DNA of 64,000 nucleotides from Paramarasmius palmivorus (Eukaryota > Basidiomycota > Agaricomycetes > Agaricales > Marasmiaceae): positions 744,001 to 808,000 of the forward strand of contig JAYKXP010000007.1 of the NCBI GenBank assembly GCA_037176845.1, in the 5' to 3' direction. Both the position numbers and the translations under genes were made by a program. This document shows, in pieces, positions 1 to 12,000 of the stretch. Under the pieces are notes generated by a model. That model made no database searches and had not been told where the DNA came from. It was given only the letters and a program-made list of their open reading frames with translations. Positions within the stretch are counted from its first letter, which is position 1; the number at the start of each line of letters is the position of its first letter.

Positions 1-340
1 CCACGCAACGAACATTCACAGTGACTAAACGAAGATGTTCAGATAGACGGGTATCATGATTGATTCTCTTCAAGTTGCATGCCGCACTGCGTTCGTGGTT
101 GACAATGAAAGGAACGGAATCAAGCCATCGGCACAGCAATTTACGAATTGACCCCAGGGCCGCAGCAGTCGTAAGTGGCAGTGCCAAGCTTCTCTTCTGT
201 GACGAGTGGGAGATAAGGTGAACATCAGGAGATGTGAGGCTATGTAGTAGCTTGAGAATAGTACACAAAACGAAGGGAATACAAGGTAGACCAAAAATAT
301 AAACAATAACTACAACGCCAACCCATCGACTACACTGCAC

Positions 341-2139
341 TCATGATCTTGGAACTGCCAACGTGGAGTCCACCCCTCGCCACGAGTCGATGGTAGCATC
401 AACGGCTTGTATCAGCTCCGCTACGATAGGATGGATCCGTATTGAACCGGTATCATTCACCGATTTCGTATCCTTCACATCCTTCACATGCCCCAAGGAA
501 TAAGACCGGGACCGAGAGAGGCTCGTACGGCTGCACGACAAGGGGATTATAGTTGGAAGAGCAGGCACCAGAGGTATGGACGAAATCGAGGGAACGACGG
601 AGAGTTGTCCACTGTATACACGTACAATCGACTCGACGGAGTCGACACGAGACACGGGCGTACGAGAGGCTACCGGGAGAGGCGACAGAGAATCTGCTTT
701 ACGTTCGTGTTTCGGCCCATCCTGTGCAACAGGCGACTTGGTCATCGGGACAACCAGCGCACGAGAATAAATCGCGTGTCTCTTCAGTGAAGACTGTCCT
801 TCGGAGATCTCTGGTTTTGGCATCGCTGCGGTTTCATCCTGTTTTTCTGTGTCCAGGAATATAGCTTTGGCGTGAGGATGGCGAGCTGCAACATTGGAGC
901 GCAACGAGGAGAACTTGAGGAAATTAGACCGATTGAGAATGTCGAGCGAATAAGCAGCGGCGTGGCGATGCAAAGCTTTTGTGTTCTCAGTGCTTGGAGG
1001 TTCCCTGGAAACAGGGGCTGTCTTTGAGCCAATGGGTCCAGAAACTTCGGGGGACTGACGAGACTCCGACTTCCGGGAAGATGGTATGGACCAGATGGAG
1101 CGAGCGAACATGGTTCCAAGGCTAGAGGATTTGAAATGTGGATAGGAACGAGTAGAGACCGTCTTGTCATCCTAGGGGTTTTACCCTTCGAAGACACCGC
1201 TGCCTTGCGTGAAGTAGTGGAGGCATCCTTCGCCGTTGAGGACCTGGCATGCTGTACCTTCCCTTGAGCCGAGGGTACATTGGGATCACGTTCCGACAGT
1301 GTCCTTCTTCTGGCGGTAGTAGAATCGGCCTGCTTGGATACGGGCGTGGCTAAGGAAGTTGCAAGGTCGACGTAGGCGTGTCCATCCCGACTAGCTTTGG
1401 GACGACTAGTTGTGAAAGAAGAATCAGATGGAAACTTGGAGAGCGCCAGTGGTCGAGTATTCAGATGAGACTGGTATGTCCCATCTGTGTCTCTTGAAGA
1501 GGCTTTGGTGCTGTGAGCCTGCGAGGTAGCAACTGAGAGATGGCCACGTTTTGGAGCGTCAACGGTGTTCTAAACCACGCTCAGAATCATACTCTAAGGT
1601 CAAAGGCGAGACAGACATACCTCGTTCGTCTTCTTGTGAGGTTTGGCCAAATCCTTCCACTCAATCTCTTTCTTTTCCGTCAATTTTGGCTTCGCTTCTT
1701 TGAGTGGCACTACCTGAAACCGATGGGGACTTTTATCTCGGATTGCGACACGAGTCTGCATTGTTTGGGGAGCAGAGCTGGAGAGTGTGGTTATCAGGCT
1801 CGCTGTAGCAGCTCCGCCAAAGGAGTCGGTAGTCGAAGGTGTCGATGGCTGTGTAGATCGGTTCTGTCTCCTCGGTAGCGTAGAATACCCGCTGGGGGCT
1901 CGCTGCTGCACTTGCACAGAGCGACGTTGAGGCTTCTTCTGGTCCGTCCGGCAGTTTTCTTCACCATTTTCGAGCGTTTGAGTTTTCCCGCCTTTCATAT
2001 GATTGTGAACGATCCAATTGCTAGTAGACGTGGAGGCGCTTCCGCAGGTTGCAGTAGTTTTCGTCCTGGCTCTTTGTCCTGATACTACGGGTATCGACGA
2101 CGGGAAAGTGAAGGTCGGGTCAAGGACAGGTGCTGACAT
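341..2139 (-). CDS. Ser/Thr-rich hypothetical protein, multi-exon
   Basis: I do not recognise this protein. The first exon starts at the ATG at 2139 and reads to about 1622, where a GTATGT donor follows a Lys-rich stretch (KEIEWKDLAKPHKK). The frame resumes near 1560 (PKRGHLSVATSQAHSTK) and stays open for more than 400 bp. The last part lies in the 341-1111 frame and ends in a more protein-like tail (HPIVAELIQAVDATIDSW). Composition is dominated by Ser, Thr, Pro, Arg and Lys, with no membrane segment or catalytic motif, so a largely disordered and perhaps nuclear or cytoskeletal protein is likely. The join between the 784-1197 and 341-1111 frames is not fixed. The reading rests on open-frame length and composition only. 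Confidence 0.45.
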
Positions 2140-2538
2140 TTCAAGGAACTATAAGAAGGAATCCCTAGACCAGCTAGGCAATGAGCGTTGTGGTACAAGA
2201 GCAAGTTGGGTTGGCTTTGGGCGCTTAACGCTGGGCCTCAAGATGTCGAAGGAATTCCAACTCCTGCACACGAGCCAGTCAAGGTTCTGAAGCTCAGTAC
2301 GATATATACTTCCCCGTCGGAACCCACCAGCCTTGCAAAAAACGTTGTTTTCGCTACTCTAAAAGAATACGACAAGAATAATAGAAGACAGGTCATATCC
2401 ACCATGCGTCTGTAGGTAGGCATCATTTTATTCTAAGTTTTGGTTCATTCTAAAGTCCATAATGCGGTAACGTTACCGAAAGAAAAACAGTCCATTGTCT
2501 ACTATTAGGGAAAATTTGAAGGGACAGCTGTGATCCTG

Positions 2539-5500
2539 TTAGGAGTATGTGGCAAAAGAGGGATGTAATGGTATCAACAACCTCCTTTGGAATGCTTCTG
2601 TGCACACTGGACATTGCGATGCCTCCGCTATACATCTAGGGTACGATGGTCAGAACGAGAATGGGGCACCGAATCGAAACAGAGACTTGCCGTTCACAGA
2701 ACAAATGTCCACACGGTGTGACGACCGATGATTTAGGGAAGCCATGGCATATCGGACACATTAGCGAGGCGCCCTTTGACGTGTTTATAAAGGGTTCGTC
2801 GGTTTTCGGTCTGTCCATTCGCTTGCCTGGCCATCCGAAGTAGACCTCGCCAGCCTCTGCAACTTCTCCAGATGTCAGCAGCGTGTGTTCACAGAGCATG
2901 CTGTTATCTTCCATGGAGGCACCGGAAAGGAGACGGGAACCGGATCGCATGGCACACCTGTTCCTCTTGTTGAGCGGGATACCGCAAAAAACCAAGCAGC
3001 TCGCTTACCCGTTCCCTATCTTGAGTGGATTCAACGCAAACTGTCCTCTTGAATTGATGTGCGCGACGACCGAACAGTAGTCAAGCGACACGTTGTGTCC
3101 CAACTGCGTGTATAACGACCAAGTTAATTGAATGACACCGACTGTGTGGATAATTGCATACCTCGACGAGATCGGGTTCAGTCATCAACCCAGGTTTTCC
3201 AGCAGGGAATATAGCACAGTTATCACCTATTTTAGCTCCCATAGCACGGTAAAACCAAACGATGAAAGCCGTTCCCGTCAGTGGCGCTAGAACCCCACCG
3301 TTCCCATGACCCGTGTTAAGGGGGCGTGATAACACGAGATGTAGTTGCCAGCGTTGACAATAGCTACTCATATCCCAGTGGTATTGACCTGGGCGTCGTT
3401 TGCCAATAACAACCCACTTCGTAAGGATGGTCCACAGGAGTGACAATAGTGCCTGAATAGCGAGAATAATGACAAAGCAAATGGCGACGAAGCCGTAGAG
3501 GACACCAAAGTTGTACCAGTGCCGAGAGGACAGTCCCAGTCGATTTAAATGCATGATTAACTGGCGTAACACCTGCGCAGCCGTGACGGCATTTAAAGAC
3601 CAGTATGCTGCGGTGCATCCGACTACGACGAGGTTGATAAAGAGGATGAGGATGTACGGGTAGACAAAGTAAGGCGCCTGTCTCTTGTAGAACGCACGTC
3701 CAAATGGCGAGATTGTGTCATCGTTTTCATCTGTCTTTGGGAAGCCTTTGTTGAAGCAGATAGCCTCACCACGATCTGCTCAGCGTACATGAGGAGATTT
3801 ACCAAGTTTTGACATGATTGTATGGCTCACCATTGCCCATCCATGTCGAATTATCTTCGTACACTGCATTCCTCTTCCCCAGCGCGCCCGAGCCCATTAC
3901 TGTACGGTGTCCAACACGGGTCCCAGGCAACAGTACGACGCGGTCGGCGATCATGGCTCAAGTGACGATGAGTCTCGTAGGGGTAACAAAAGAGAACAGA
4001 ACATACCTCCATTTCCAATCACAATTTTCCCAGTACCCAAACGATCTGTCGTGAACAACTCGGACCGAGAGCCAAACACAACCTAAGTATAAATAATAGT
4101 GAGACCCAGCACTTCATGTATAGTACGATACACACATCGTCCCCAATTTCAAGTAGTTCCGGATCCAGGCAATAGATACCAGAGCCTGGCCAGTACACTC
4201 GACGACCGATTTTGGCACCCATCATACGGTAGACGATCTTTCAAACGTTCATGAGCACCAAGAGGTGAAAGACGTGTGATAATGACTCACAGAAACGACC
4301 TCATAATGGCTTCCTAGAAGTGAAAACGCATCATTGAGGTGCCGCCTAGACAAGAGCCGCGAGTTGATGAATCTCCTCAGTAATGATAGTTGGGAAGCAT
4401 CTGCCACGGAGCATTCGTTGTTCAGACCAAAGATCCGTTTGACGAATATGCTAAGGATGAGGTGGAGTATTGGTGTGATGGTCGCTCGAACAACCCTTCC
4501 CAACACATGGAACGCCACTCTATCGGGGGCCGCAAACCAGTAAATGACAGATGCCAGTGCAGTCAAACCATCTGTGACGACTATAGCTTGGTGAATCATT
4601 AACCAAAGACATGCAAACCAGGGAATATCTGGAGACAAATTATAAGCAATGAAAAGAGTTTGTTTGGGAGGGGCTGACTGACATGATGCTGCCTGGACGA
4701 TGAAGATGATAGGCCATGCGACGAACAATTGAAGCGCCCAGTGTGGTTCAGTGATGAGTGTCCGGTTGTAAGCTGCGAACGAGCGTGGTAATGGCTGGTC
4801 GTGAGAAGAGGAATGAGGGCCCCAAACGGTACTTTCGGGGATGGATGAACCTGGAGATATCCAGGTGTAAGTGTTGATTACAGCCCTTCGCCCAATCGTG
4901 ATGGGCTCCAAGCGGAACAACCCCTCTCGTTCAACGCAAAACCCACGAATAGTTGCTACGTCAATTCTGCAACCGTCGCTGAGCGTGAGTAAGTCGTATT
5001 CGCCCAAACATGCATCTTTGTTGATGGAGACGTTTTTGCCGATGTGTGCACCAAGAAGCCGATAGTAACAAATCTCGAGTGACGGATGTAAGGCAAAAAC
5101 GCCTTTGCCTGCGATGCTAGATGAGGACTACCGATCAGCAAAGTTCTTGAACCACACGGAGAGGATGCCATACAGGATAGCTTGGTTGACAATCCACCAC
5201 CTGAGGTAATAGCTTGACCACCTTCGGCCAGTCAGAAGAGCTATTAACTTGGAAAACGCGAGAGCTCACATCGGATATGTCCCAGGGCGATGCCTTCCAA
5301 TTACCACCCACTTAAGTATGATGGCTCCGAAAGGAGCGGCAATTCGAGTGGCGGCTCGTGCTGCGACAATCGCACAGAGCAGCGCGCCCATTCTCTCCCA
5401 AAAAGTCTTATGTAGTAAAGGTGCGAGATAAGATAGGACCAACAATAGCACCGACCCTAAGAGATGATCAGAAAGGATTAAGACGCCAGTGAAGTCACTC

Positions 5501-8224
5501 ACAAGTAAGAGCCGCTTTCAGGGGATAGAAGAAGAGCACAGGTATGAGCTGCACAAGCATCGTCAAGGGATGTGTTTGACCACGGGGATTTCGCTTGACG
5601 GTGGGTTCAGGGTCTGGATCATATGCTAGGGTAACATTGGAAAAGTTCGTGGCACCAGTATCGAGATTCTCCTTGGGTAGATCCTCCAATGACACACCAC
5701 ATTGCTCGATCTCAATAAGTGAGCCAATATTTTCAATGGTACTCGCCGTAAAGATGGCGGCAACTGCGATGCTGACTCCTGTTCTCTTGCGGACCAAGTA
5801 CGACAGTTTTCCCAACAGCAAAGAGTTGCCACCCAGAGTGAAGAAATCCGATTTAGCTGTGATGGTGCCAGGTTCAATTGCGAGAAGTTCGGAAACGATT
5901 TCCTTTACAACCAGCGCCTGTGGGGACATGCTTGAGCTGTTCCGCTGTGCTATTTGTTCCTCCATGACGTTAAATGCAAAATAACCGTTGGCATGCTTCA
6001 CCAGCTTTGCGAGAGTGTGAACCTGCGGAATAGCAAAGCCGGGTAGCACAGCACCGACAGAACGTACGACAAGTTCGCTATCCACGAATGATTGGACTGC
6101 GAGAAACGCCTCCGGTGTACCGTCCTGGCGGTAACGAACAACAACATCATCGACCCCGTGGACAAGTCGTAGTGCATCTTCGACTTCTTGGAGTTTAATG
6201 GACACTGTTGTGCAAGAAATAGGATCCGATAGAGAAGCCTGAACGTGAGGAACTTCAGCCTCGAGGTGCCTCTGTAGTAGTGGTACACTATCAGTAAGGC
6301 ACCCAATTCCGAGTCGCGTGGACAGCCTGATTCGTAAAGGTTTCCCGGCACTAGAAGACATGGTCAGTCAAGCGAGATCAAGTTACAAACCAGGGCCATT
6401 CACCTATTCTTTGGTACATCTTTCATGTATACAACTACGAAAGGCCATTTTGAAGGGTGAAGATGGTCTCGAAGCAGGTCATAGAGCTGGGTAAGACCAA
6501 TAACTGGGCGTCCCGCTTGCGGCACAATGACAACTCCGATTGTTTCTTGGAGGACATCGTGCTCCACAGAGAAGCACAGAGCAGTCTTGGAAAGGAAGAT
6601 GAGCACCAAACGTCTAGAATATTGATATCAAAGTACCTTGACATGGTCCCTCGCTGCAGTAATGATGGCTTCTTCGATTTCGAACGGGGAGATGACCTCA
6701 CCGCCTTTGTTAATGATCTCCTTAGATCGCCCAGTAATAAACAGATATCCATCATCGTCCATATAGCCACAATCACCAGAATCGAACCATCCTTCACTTG
6801 TGAATGTTGACTTGTCCAGCGGGAAGCTAATGTCGGGGACGACTTCGTACCCGCTGAACGTCGGAAGCCCGCGAACACAGACTGCACCTGTCTTTCCTCT
6901 TGTGAAGCTCGCGCTCCAGGTTTGAAGGATCACGAATGCTCAGGTATGGGCCACAAGCGATTCCTGAACAACCTGGCCGTTCTAATTGGTACGTAGTAGG
7001 TGGGGATGCTATCGGCATGCATCTGATGAGGATATATCAGCGACACGAATGGAATCAGAAAGAACTAACACACTCTGTCATTCCATATGAAGGCAAAATG
7101 ATGGCACCTTCAAAGCGTCCCTTTAATTCTCGTGCAAGTGATGGTAGTAGTCCACCAGCAGCATTACATATCATTCGAATGCACAAATCGCGTCCGGGAA
7201 TGATGCCTTCTGGCTGTGCGGTAAGGATAGCATGGTGTATCGTCGGAGCAGCGTAATACCTGGGCCGACGGTAAGTAACAATGATAGAGATGATCAGACA
7301 TCAGACAAACCAGGTAAACTTCAACCTTGAAGCCACCTCCCAAAACGCAATAGCATCAAAACCAGAACACATAATAGCACCTCCACCTGAGAAGATCGGT
7401 GCTAGAAGGTTTCGAACAATACCACCTACATGGAACAGCGGCATCATGTTCACTATGATTGACGCAAAAGCTGTCAAAAACATACTAAAGGAACTGATAC
7501 AGGAACACTCACTATTGATATCAGAGGGCCTCAAATTCCAAGATTGAACAACAGCCCAGGTACCAATGATCAATGAGCGAAGTGTATACGGAACGACTTT
7601 CTTCTTGCCACTTGTACCCGACGTATATAGCACCAGTGATTGGTCGTCCAAGCCATGCGGTCGCGAGGGCGTGCCCATGACTGACTGTTCTCCGAGAGTT
7701 GACAGATCAAATAAACCTGCAGGCCCGGAGTCCCTGCCATCAACGAAAACAACCTCACAACCCAACTCGTCCCTAATCTCCCGCAACCCAAGACGTTCCA
7801 TAGCATCCCTCGTCGATACAATTGCCTTTGCCTTCAGCCGTGACGCATCCATTTTGAGTTCCGCTGCTGTGCAGCTGGCATTGACTGGTGCACACGTGTG
7901 GTACGATGCTATCGCGAGGAGAGCAAGAGCGTTTTCGGGACCAGTAGGCAACGCTACCATGACACGGTCGTTGGGCCCCAGAGGCGTACGTGGATTCGTG
8001 AAAGGCATGCAGAATTGTGTAACGAAGGATTGTATGTCTTCGTGGCACAAAGGGAGCCTCAATGGGTCCGGGGAATACAGGGCGGGGGTAGAAGTCGAGG
8101 GTAGGCAGTCCAGCATGGTCCGGACGTGACTGGCACCCTCGATGTGTTCTGCAAGGCAGTCTCCCAAAGAGGTGCCCTCGCAAGGAGCAGGTGCGGCGCG
8201 TAAGAAGTCGAGAGGGATAGACAT
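2539..8224 (-). CDS. Pls/PosA-type synthetase: adenylation, carrier, membrane and hexapeptide domains, with C-terminal RING finger
   Basis: The start is the ATG at 8224, with TTATAAAA about 85 bp upstream. Adenylation motifs are clear: LYTSGTSGKKK at about residues 199-209, LPSYGMTEC, and a WFDSGDCGYMDDDGYL...GR...GGE block. A carrier site, DFFTLGGNSLL, follows at about residue 710. Then come hydrophobic segments and two tandem copies of a KWVVIG+xRPGxY motif separated by left-handed beta-helix stretches such as MMGAKIGRRVYWPGSGIY and LVEV...NSRGQFALNPLKIGNG. This is the layout of bacterial epsilon-poly-L-lysine synthetases (NRPS terminal-domain family), and I recall a fungal relative in Epichloe. 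There are about 15 short introns; I estimate 1,550-1,600 residues. The 3' exons (3103-3009, 2957-2691, 2635-2539) keep one frame from the beta-helix end (GSRLLSGASMEDNS...EVYFGWPGKR) into a C3HC4 RING (CPIC...CGHLFCERC...CPVC). The likely product is an isopeptide or amide-linked amino-acid polymer, or an acylated amino acid; the substrate cannot be read by eye. Confidence 0.8.
2636..2690 (-). other. GC-AG intron inside the RING coding region
   Basis: Removing this 55-base intron (5' GCAAGT, 3' CCCTAG) joins CG to A. That restores Arg followed by the sixth zinc ligand, Cys, giving GHLFCERCIAEASQCPVC. No GT donor nearby gives a complete RING, and reading straight through loses the last three ligands and reaches a stop. 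The extended GCAAGT donor fits the usual context of minor GC-AG introns. Confidence 0.75.
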
Positions 8225-8306
8225 CGTGCAAGGTGACTTTCCGAGCTCTTGAGCCTGAAATTCCAGGAATTCGAAAGCGACAACCCATCAGGTTATTTCG
8301 CGCCGC

Positions 8307-8315
8307 TTTTTATAA
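8307..8315 (-). promoter_or_regulatory. TATA-like box of the synthetase gene
   Basis: On the minus strand the sequence reads TTATAAAAA about 85 bases upstream of the ATG at 8224, a normal spacing for a fungal TATA element. Seen by eye only. Confidence 0.4.
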
Positions 8316-8426
8316 GCATTGTAGACCTATAAACGAAGATATGGCGGTATCCGGATGAAGGTAGGGAAACGAACCAGTTTTCGTAGAGACAAACTGATTG
8401 TAGAATTTCCGATTATCGGTTGACTC

Positions 8427-8454
8427 GTCAAAACAGTTCGGTCAAAACAGTTCG
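8427..8454. repeat. 14-bp direct tandem repeat, two copies
   Basis: The unit GTCAAAACAGTTCG occurs twice head to tail, followed by the first five bases (GTCAA) of a third copy. It lies about 200 bp upstream of the synthetase start, outside any gene. Two tandem binding sites or simple slippage are both possible. Confidence 0.7.
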
Positions 8455-8459
8455 GTCAA

Positions 8460-11280
8460 GTCGTATCTGGGAAATTAAGAAGCACTGAATACTGAGTATT
8501 GATTAGCCAAATCTAGATTGCAGCATAAGTTCATGCCCACCTTTAGAGACGGCGCCGAGTCATTCATGACTCAGAGCCATCTTGTATTGAATTTGAGGTT
8601 GAAAAAAACGTTTCCAAATCCCCGTCCCTCTCGTTTTTGGATTCCGGTTTGATAACTCGTTATCTTGCACTGAGTTTTTAAGACTGAGAGTGTGCTGAAG
8701 CTGTACATAGCGAAGTTTTTGCTCGAGTTAGGTAATGGTTCCTTTGAAAGCAAATGGATATCGGCGGTCTTGTAGGAACACGGCTACTAGCGTTGTCGAT
8801 TCCACACTGCAATGAGGCATGGACGTCGCTATGCATTCTTAATCTCTGGATTCTGACAGAGGCCTGTTAGTGAACTATGTCATATCGATGGATTCGCGGG
8901 TCGCATATTGACACGACACAGACCACAAGAACCTGACCCGGATGAAAGAAAAACGCACACAGTTTGGCATACTCCGATATACCTTTGGGTCCAGGCATCA
9001 CATATTCGACCACTCAATGAAGTCTATTATTACCCCAAGCTGCATGTTCCATCCAGACAGGGCATCTTGAGTATATTCATGAGCCGGGAATCGAGGTAAA
9101 GGGCGACAATAAGCATGAAGCAAAAGTAGGTAGAGTTGAAAGAAGAGAGCCTTAGAGAGGATACCATTACCTAATTGTTGTCAACTGTTGTCATTTGGGC
9201 TGTAGCGCTCAATTTCGTTATCAACTCCATGCAACGAATACCGGTCTATGTGTTCCCGAATCTATATTCCCAGACTCAGAGCTCGAGCTGATAGCTCGAT
9301 TGCCGTACCAGGGAAGAGATGAACCAGCCGTCACCGGTCACCGTGCGCTCTGTCAGTGTGATGTTGAAGTGTGTACAATTTGTCGATTGTTCGGAATAAC
9401 AGTATTCGCTGATAGATAGATCAATCATAGATATATACACAGCTCCGTTATGGGGTCCCACAAGGGAACTGCGGAGGGGATTTCAAATTTGGATAACAAT
9501 CTTTCGAAGAGAGGACATTCCCGAGAAATCGTTGGTTTCCAATGGTCCATGTACAAGACTGTATGTTTTGAGGCCTTAAGCTTCAAGCCTTTACTGCGCC
9601 CCCCCCCCCCCCTTCCCCCCCCGATTTTCTCTTCCACTAAGTCGCATAGTGGCTGACTGGGAGTGCCAGGGAGTGCCCTGGTATGGCGCCTGATTCTCTT
9701 GGCTTTACCGTAGGTCGCCGCGGCCAGTTGTGTCGGGATATTTCGCTGTAGTATGTACTCTCAGCCGAAATTGATTTGCCTGATCTACGTCGGTACGACA
9801 GTGCCGCCGAAGGGCAATGCTCGCCGTTCAGCTTCTTGTAATTGTTGGCTCTCACTATACAAAGGTATCATAATTTTTGGACTGCGCAGAAGGTGATGCG
9901 CGCGTGGCAAGACAAGGGCGCCGCACTGAGAACAATTCGGTGTAGGAGGTTCAATGTGGCGCAATGTCAAGAACCCCGGGGCTGGAATGGTCTACAATGT
10001 CAGAAAGCTAAGGTTAGTGCCTGTGTAGAAACTGGAGCTGCACAAAGTTTTTAGTGTCTTGCAACCTGAGGCATCTCATAACTTGGTGAAGGCCCAATGG
10101 AGAGAATAGCTGGATGACAGCTCTGTTTGGCGGGACAATCCCTCGACGAATCAGAATATGTCGGTATGGCGGTGGCGATTTGTATGTCACCGGCTCTGAG
10201 ATCGGAGAATCGACTCGGATGAACGGATGCTAGTCGTAGCATGTATCGCCGTTTTCTGTCTGTGTGGTACATCATGATGTAGTATGACCTGATCGTGTCG
10301 GTCCATAGCAGGTTAATAGTATCCAATATCTAATCGTGAAGTTCTTCGCCCCATTCAAATATTCAAGGGAATTTGAGAGGTTACAGCACATGAAACGACT
10401 CAATGCCATGTTTCCTTGTGCAGGCCGTAACCTGTTTTCAACAGATTAGTTCGACGAGAATTAATATTGAGCGCTTGAACATGATGCGCAACATATGCTC
10501 CGAGTCCAAATCGTGTTCCACGCTCATCGCGTCAGAAATCGCAACAAGCCTTTCTACCCGGCACACGAGGACCATCATGCATCATCGACATCTCCGGATG
10601 GGATAGAAGCTTTGAAGCTGACATGAGAGTTGCCAATGCAGGGCGCCGCATTCGAATCTGAGCGCTCGCGAGCCTGAAGCTTCCCGAAAGATGACGAAAG
10701 TGGGTTTCGACCGCAGTTCTTTGGGAACAGAAAGTCGTGTGGGTAGATCATGATTCATTTCAGTGAACGATCATTCCTCAATAAGTCCAACGGGAATAAT
10801 CATCTTCTGAACTCAATTGCTGCGTCTCGGTTGCGCGTAAATCCATGAAGACACGTCAAACGTTCACTGCAATGGCCGTCAGTTTTCTCATGGATGTTGA
10901 ACGTTGAGGCCCGATGACTTACGGAGCATCACATTTCTAGTTTGATTTTCTGAGTCGGTTGTCGCTCACTCCATGACGAGACTAGAAATGTTGTTAAAGT
11001 GTTGTATGAACCGGATGGCATATCGAAGTCAAGCGTAGAAGGCCCATGACATAGCACGCATCAGGTAGGTCAAGGGTCAGTCGCAGACATTCTTCTATGT
11101 TTGTCGTAGCCCAGACTATGGGACGAGCATGAATACAATTGTCACCATCGTCAGGTACTAGAACTGGGACAGGGGTCTCATCCACGTAGCCCTGGGTCGC
11201 GTGTCGGACGAATGGCACTGGTGAGTCCTCATGGTCTACGATGAAGTATCCGCATCCTGACCTAATGTTATCATTCAGAG
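8460..11280. other. Gene-poor interval
   Basis: Only short, unrelated open frames are present on both strands, with no recognisable domain, no long codon-biased frame and no clear transposon ends. The one distinctive element is the C-homopolymer near 9.6 kb. I see no tRNA or rRNA gene here. Confidence 0.6.
9599..9622. repeat. Poly-C tract, C14-TT-C8
   Basis: Fourteen C, two T and eight C in a row. G-runs on the other strand could form a G-rich secondary structure. It lies far from any supported gene. Homopolymer length is also a common sequencing-error site. Confidence 0.85.
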
Positions 11281-11289
11281 GATTGTCAG

Positions 11290-12000
11290 ATTGCCTCTCG
11301 TGCATCCTGTCGGTTACCTACATATAACCGATCTCGATGCTCTTGAACATAATAAAGAAGATCGAAGCATCAAAGGCCACCCAACAGCCGTCGATATTCC
11401 TCCAGCACGGAGGTACTGAGTAGCTGCGATGTGTCCACTGCTCTGTAAAGATGTCAGCGACGAGAAACCGAAAAGAAGAAAAAAAGAAACCAACAGATGT
11501 CGAGGTAACAACGGCTGAATGTGTTCCACCTCCTGTTATCTCCAAGATCTCCTCCATAATGTCCTTGGAATCTTTGAAATCGATAAAATTTTCGACCACA
11601 AGCAAGGATCGCGTTTAGACAAGGATAAGTATGAAATATAGGTGCAGATGGAGAATGTGTAGTGCATACCAAGGCACCAACTCCGGCTCCTGCTAAGACG
11701 ATCCGATTGCGTACTTGAGTTTCGCGCTCTCTTTGAGGCCCTGCGCGACATGCAGTGATACGCTGCAAAAAGTCGGACCTAGTTTTGACAGGTAGGGTGC
11801 GAAAAACGTATGGCGCGGAGAATGCTGCTTTGTCACTTGGTAGAGATTCGGGAATGGTGTAGCAAGAACGATACAATGTATTCACCGTCGACCGTGTATC
11901 CACTCAATCTAGTCGCGGATCAGCCAAGAATATCGGAGCAGAAACTCACTTTGTTCGCGATCTTTTCGGGACTTTTCACAGTTCAAACATCTGGATTTAT
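11290..12000 (-). pseudogene. Zinc alcohol dehydrogenase (yeast ADH type), decayed
   Basis: Pieces follow the order of fungal ADH1-type enzymes. A cysteine-loop segment, SRCLNCEKSRKDREQ, lies at about 11.98-11.94 kb. STVNTLYRS...IPESLPSDKAA follows near 11.9-11.8 kb, then RIVLAGAGVGAL (Rossmann glycines) near 11.7 kb. FIDFKDSKDIMEEILEITGG and THSAVVTSTS follow an apparent deletion of the rest of the nucleotide-binding fold. A GT..AG intron then joins to SSGHIAATQYLRAGGISTAVGWP. After that the frame breaks twice (DASIFFIMFKSIEIGYM, then VGNRQDAREAI and a stop). Several cysteines of the loop are replaced. With the internal deletion, two frameshifts and no C-terminus, it cannot encode a working enzyme. 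A retained intron indicates a DNA-level copy rather than a processed one. Confidence 0.75.

Noticed and set aside
488..864. Three overlapping plus-strand frames
   Set aside because: They lie opposite the Ser/Arg-rich minus-strand gene and have Arg-rich shadow composition.
2636..2995. The RING finger as an independent gene starting at an internal Met
   Set aside because: The frame is continuous with the hexapeptide domain, spliced phases agree across three exons, and no stop, promoter gap or poly(A)-like spacing separates them.
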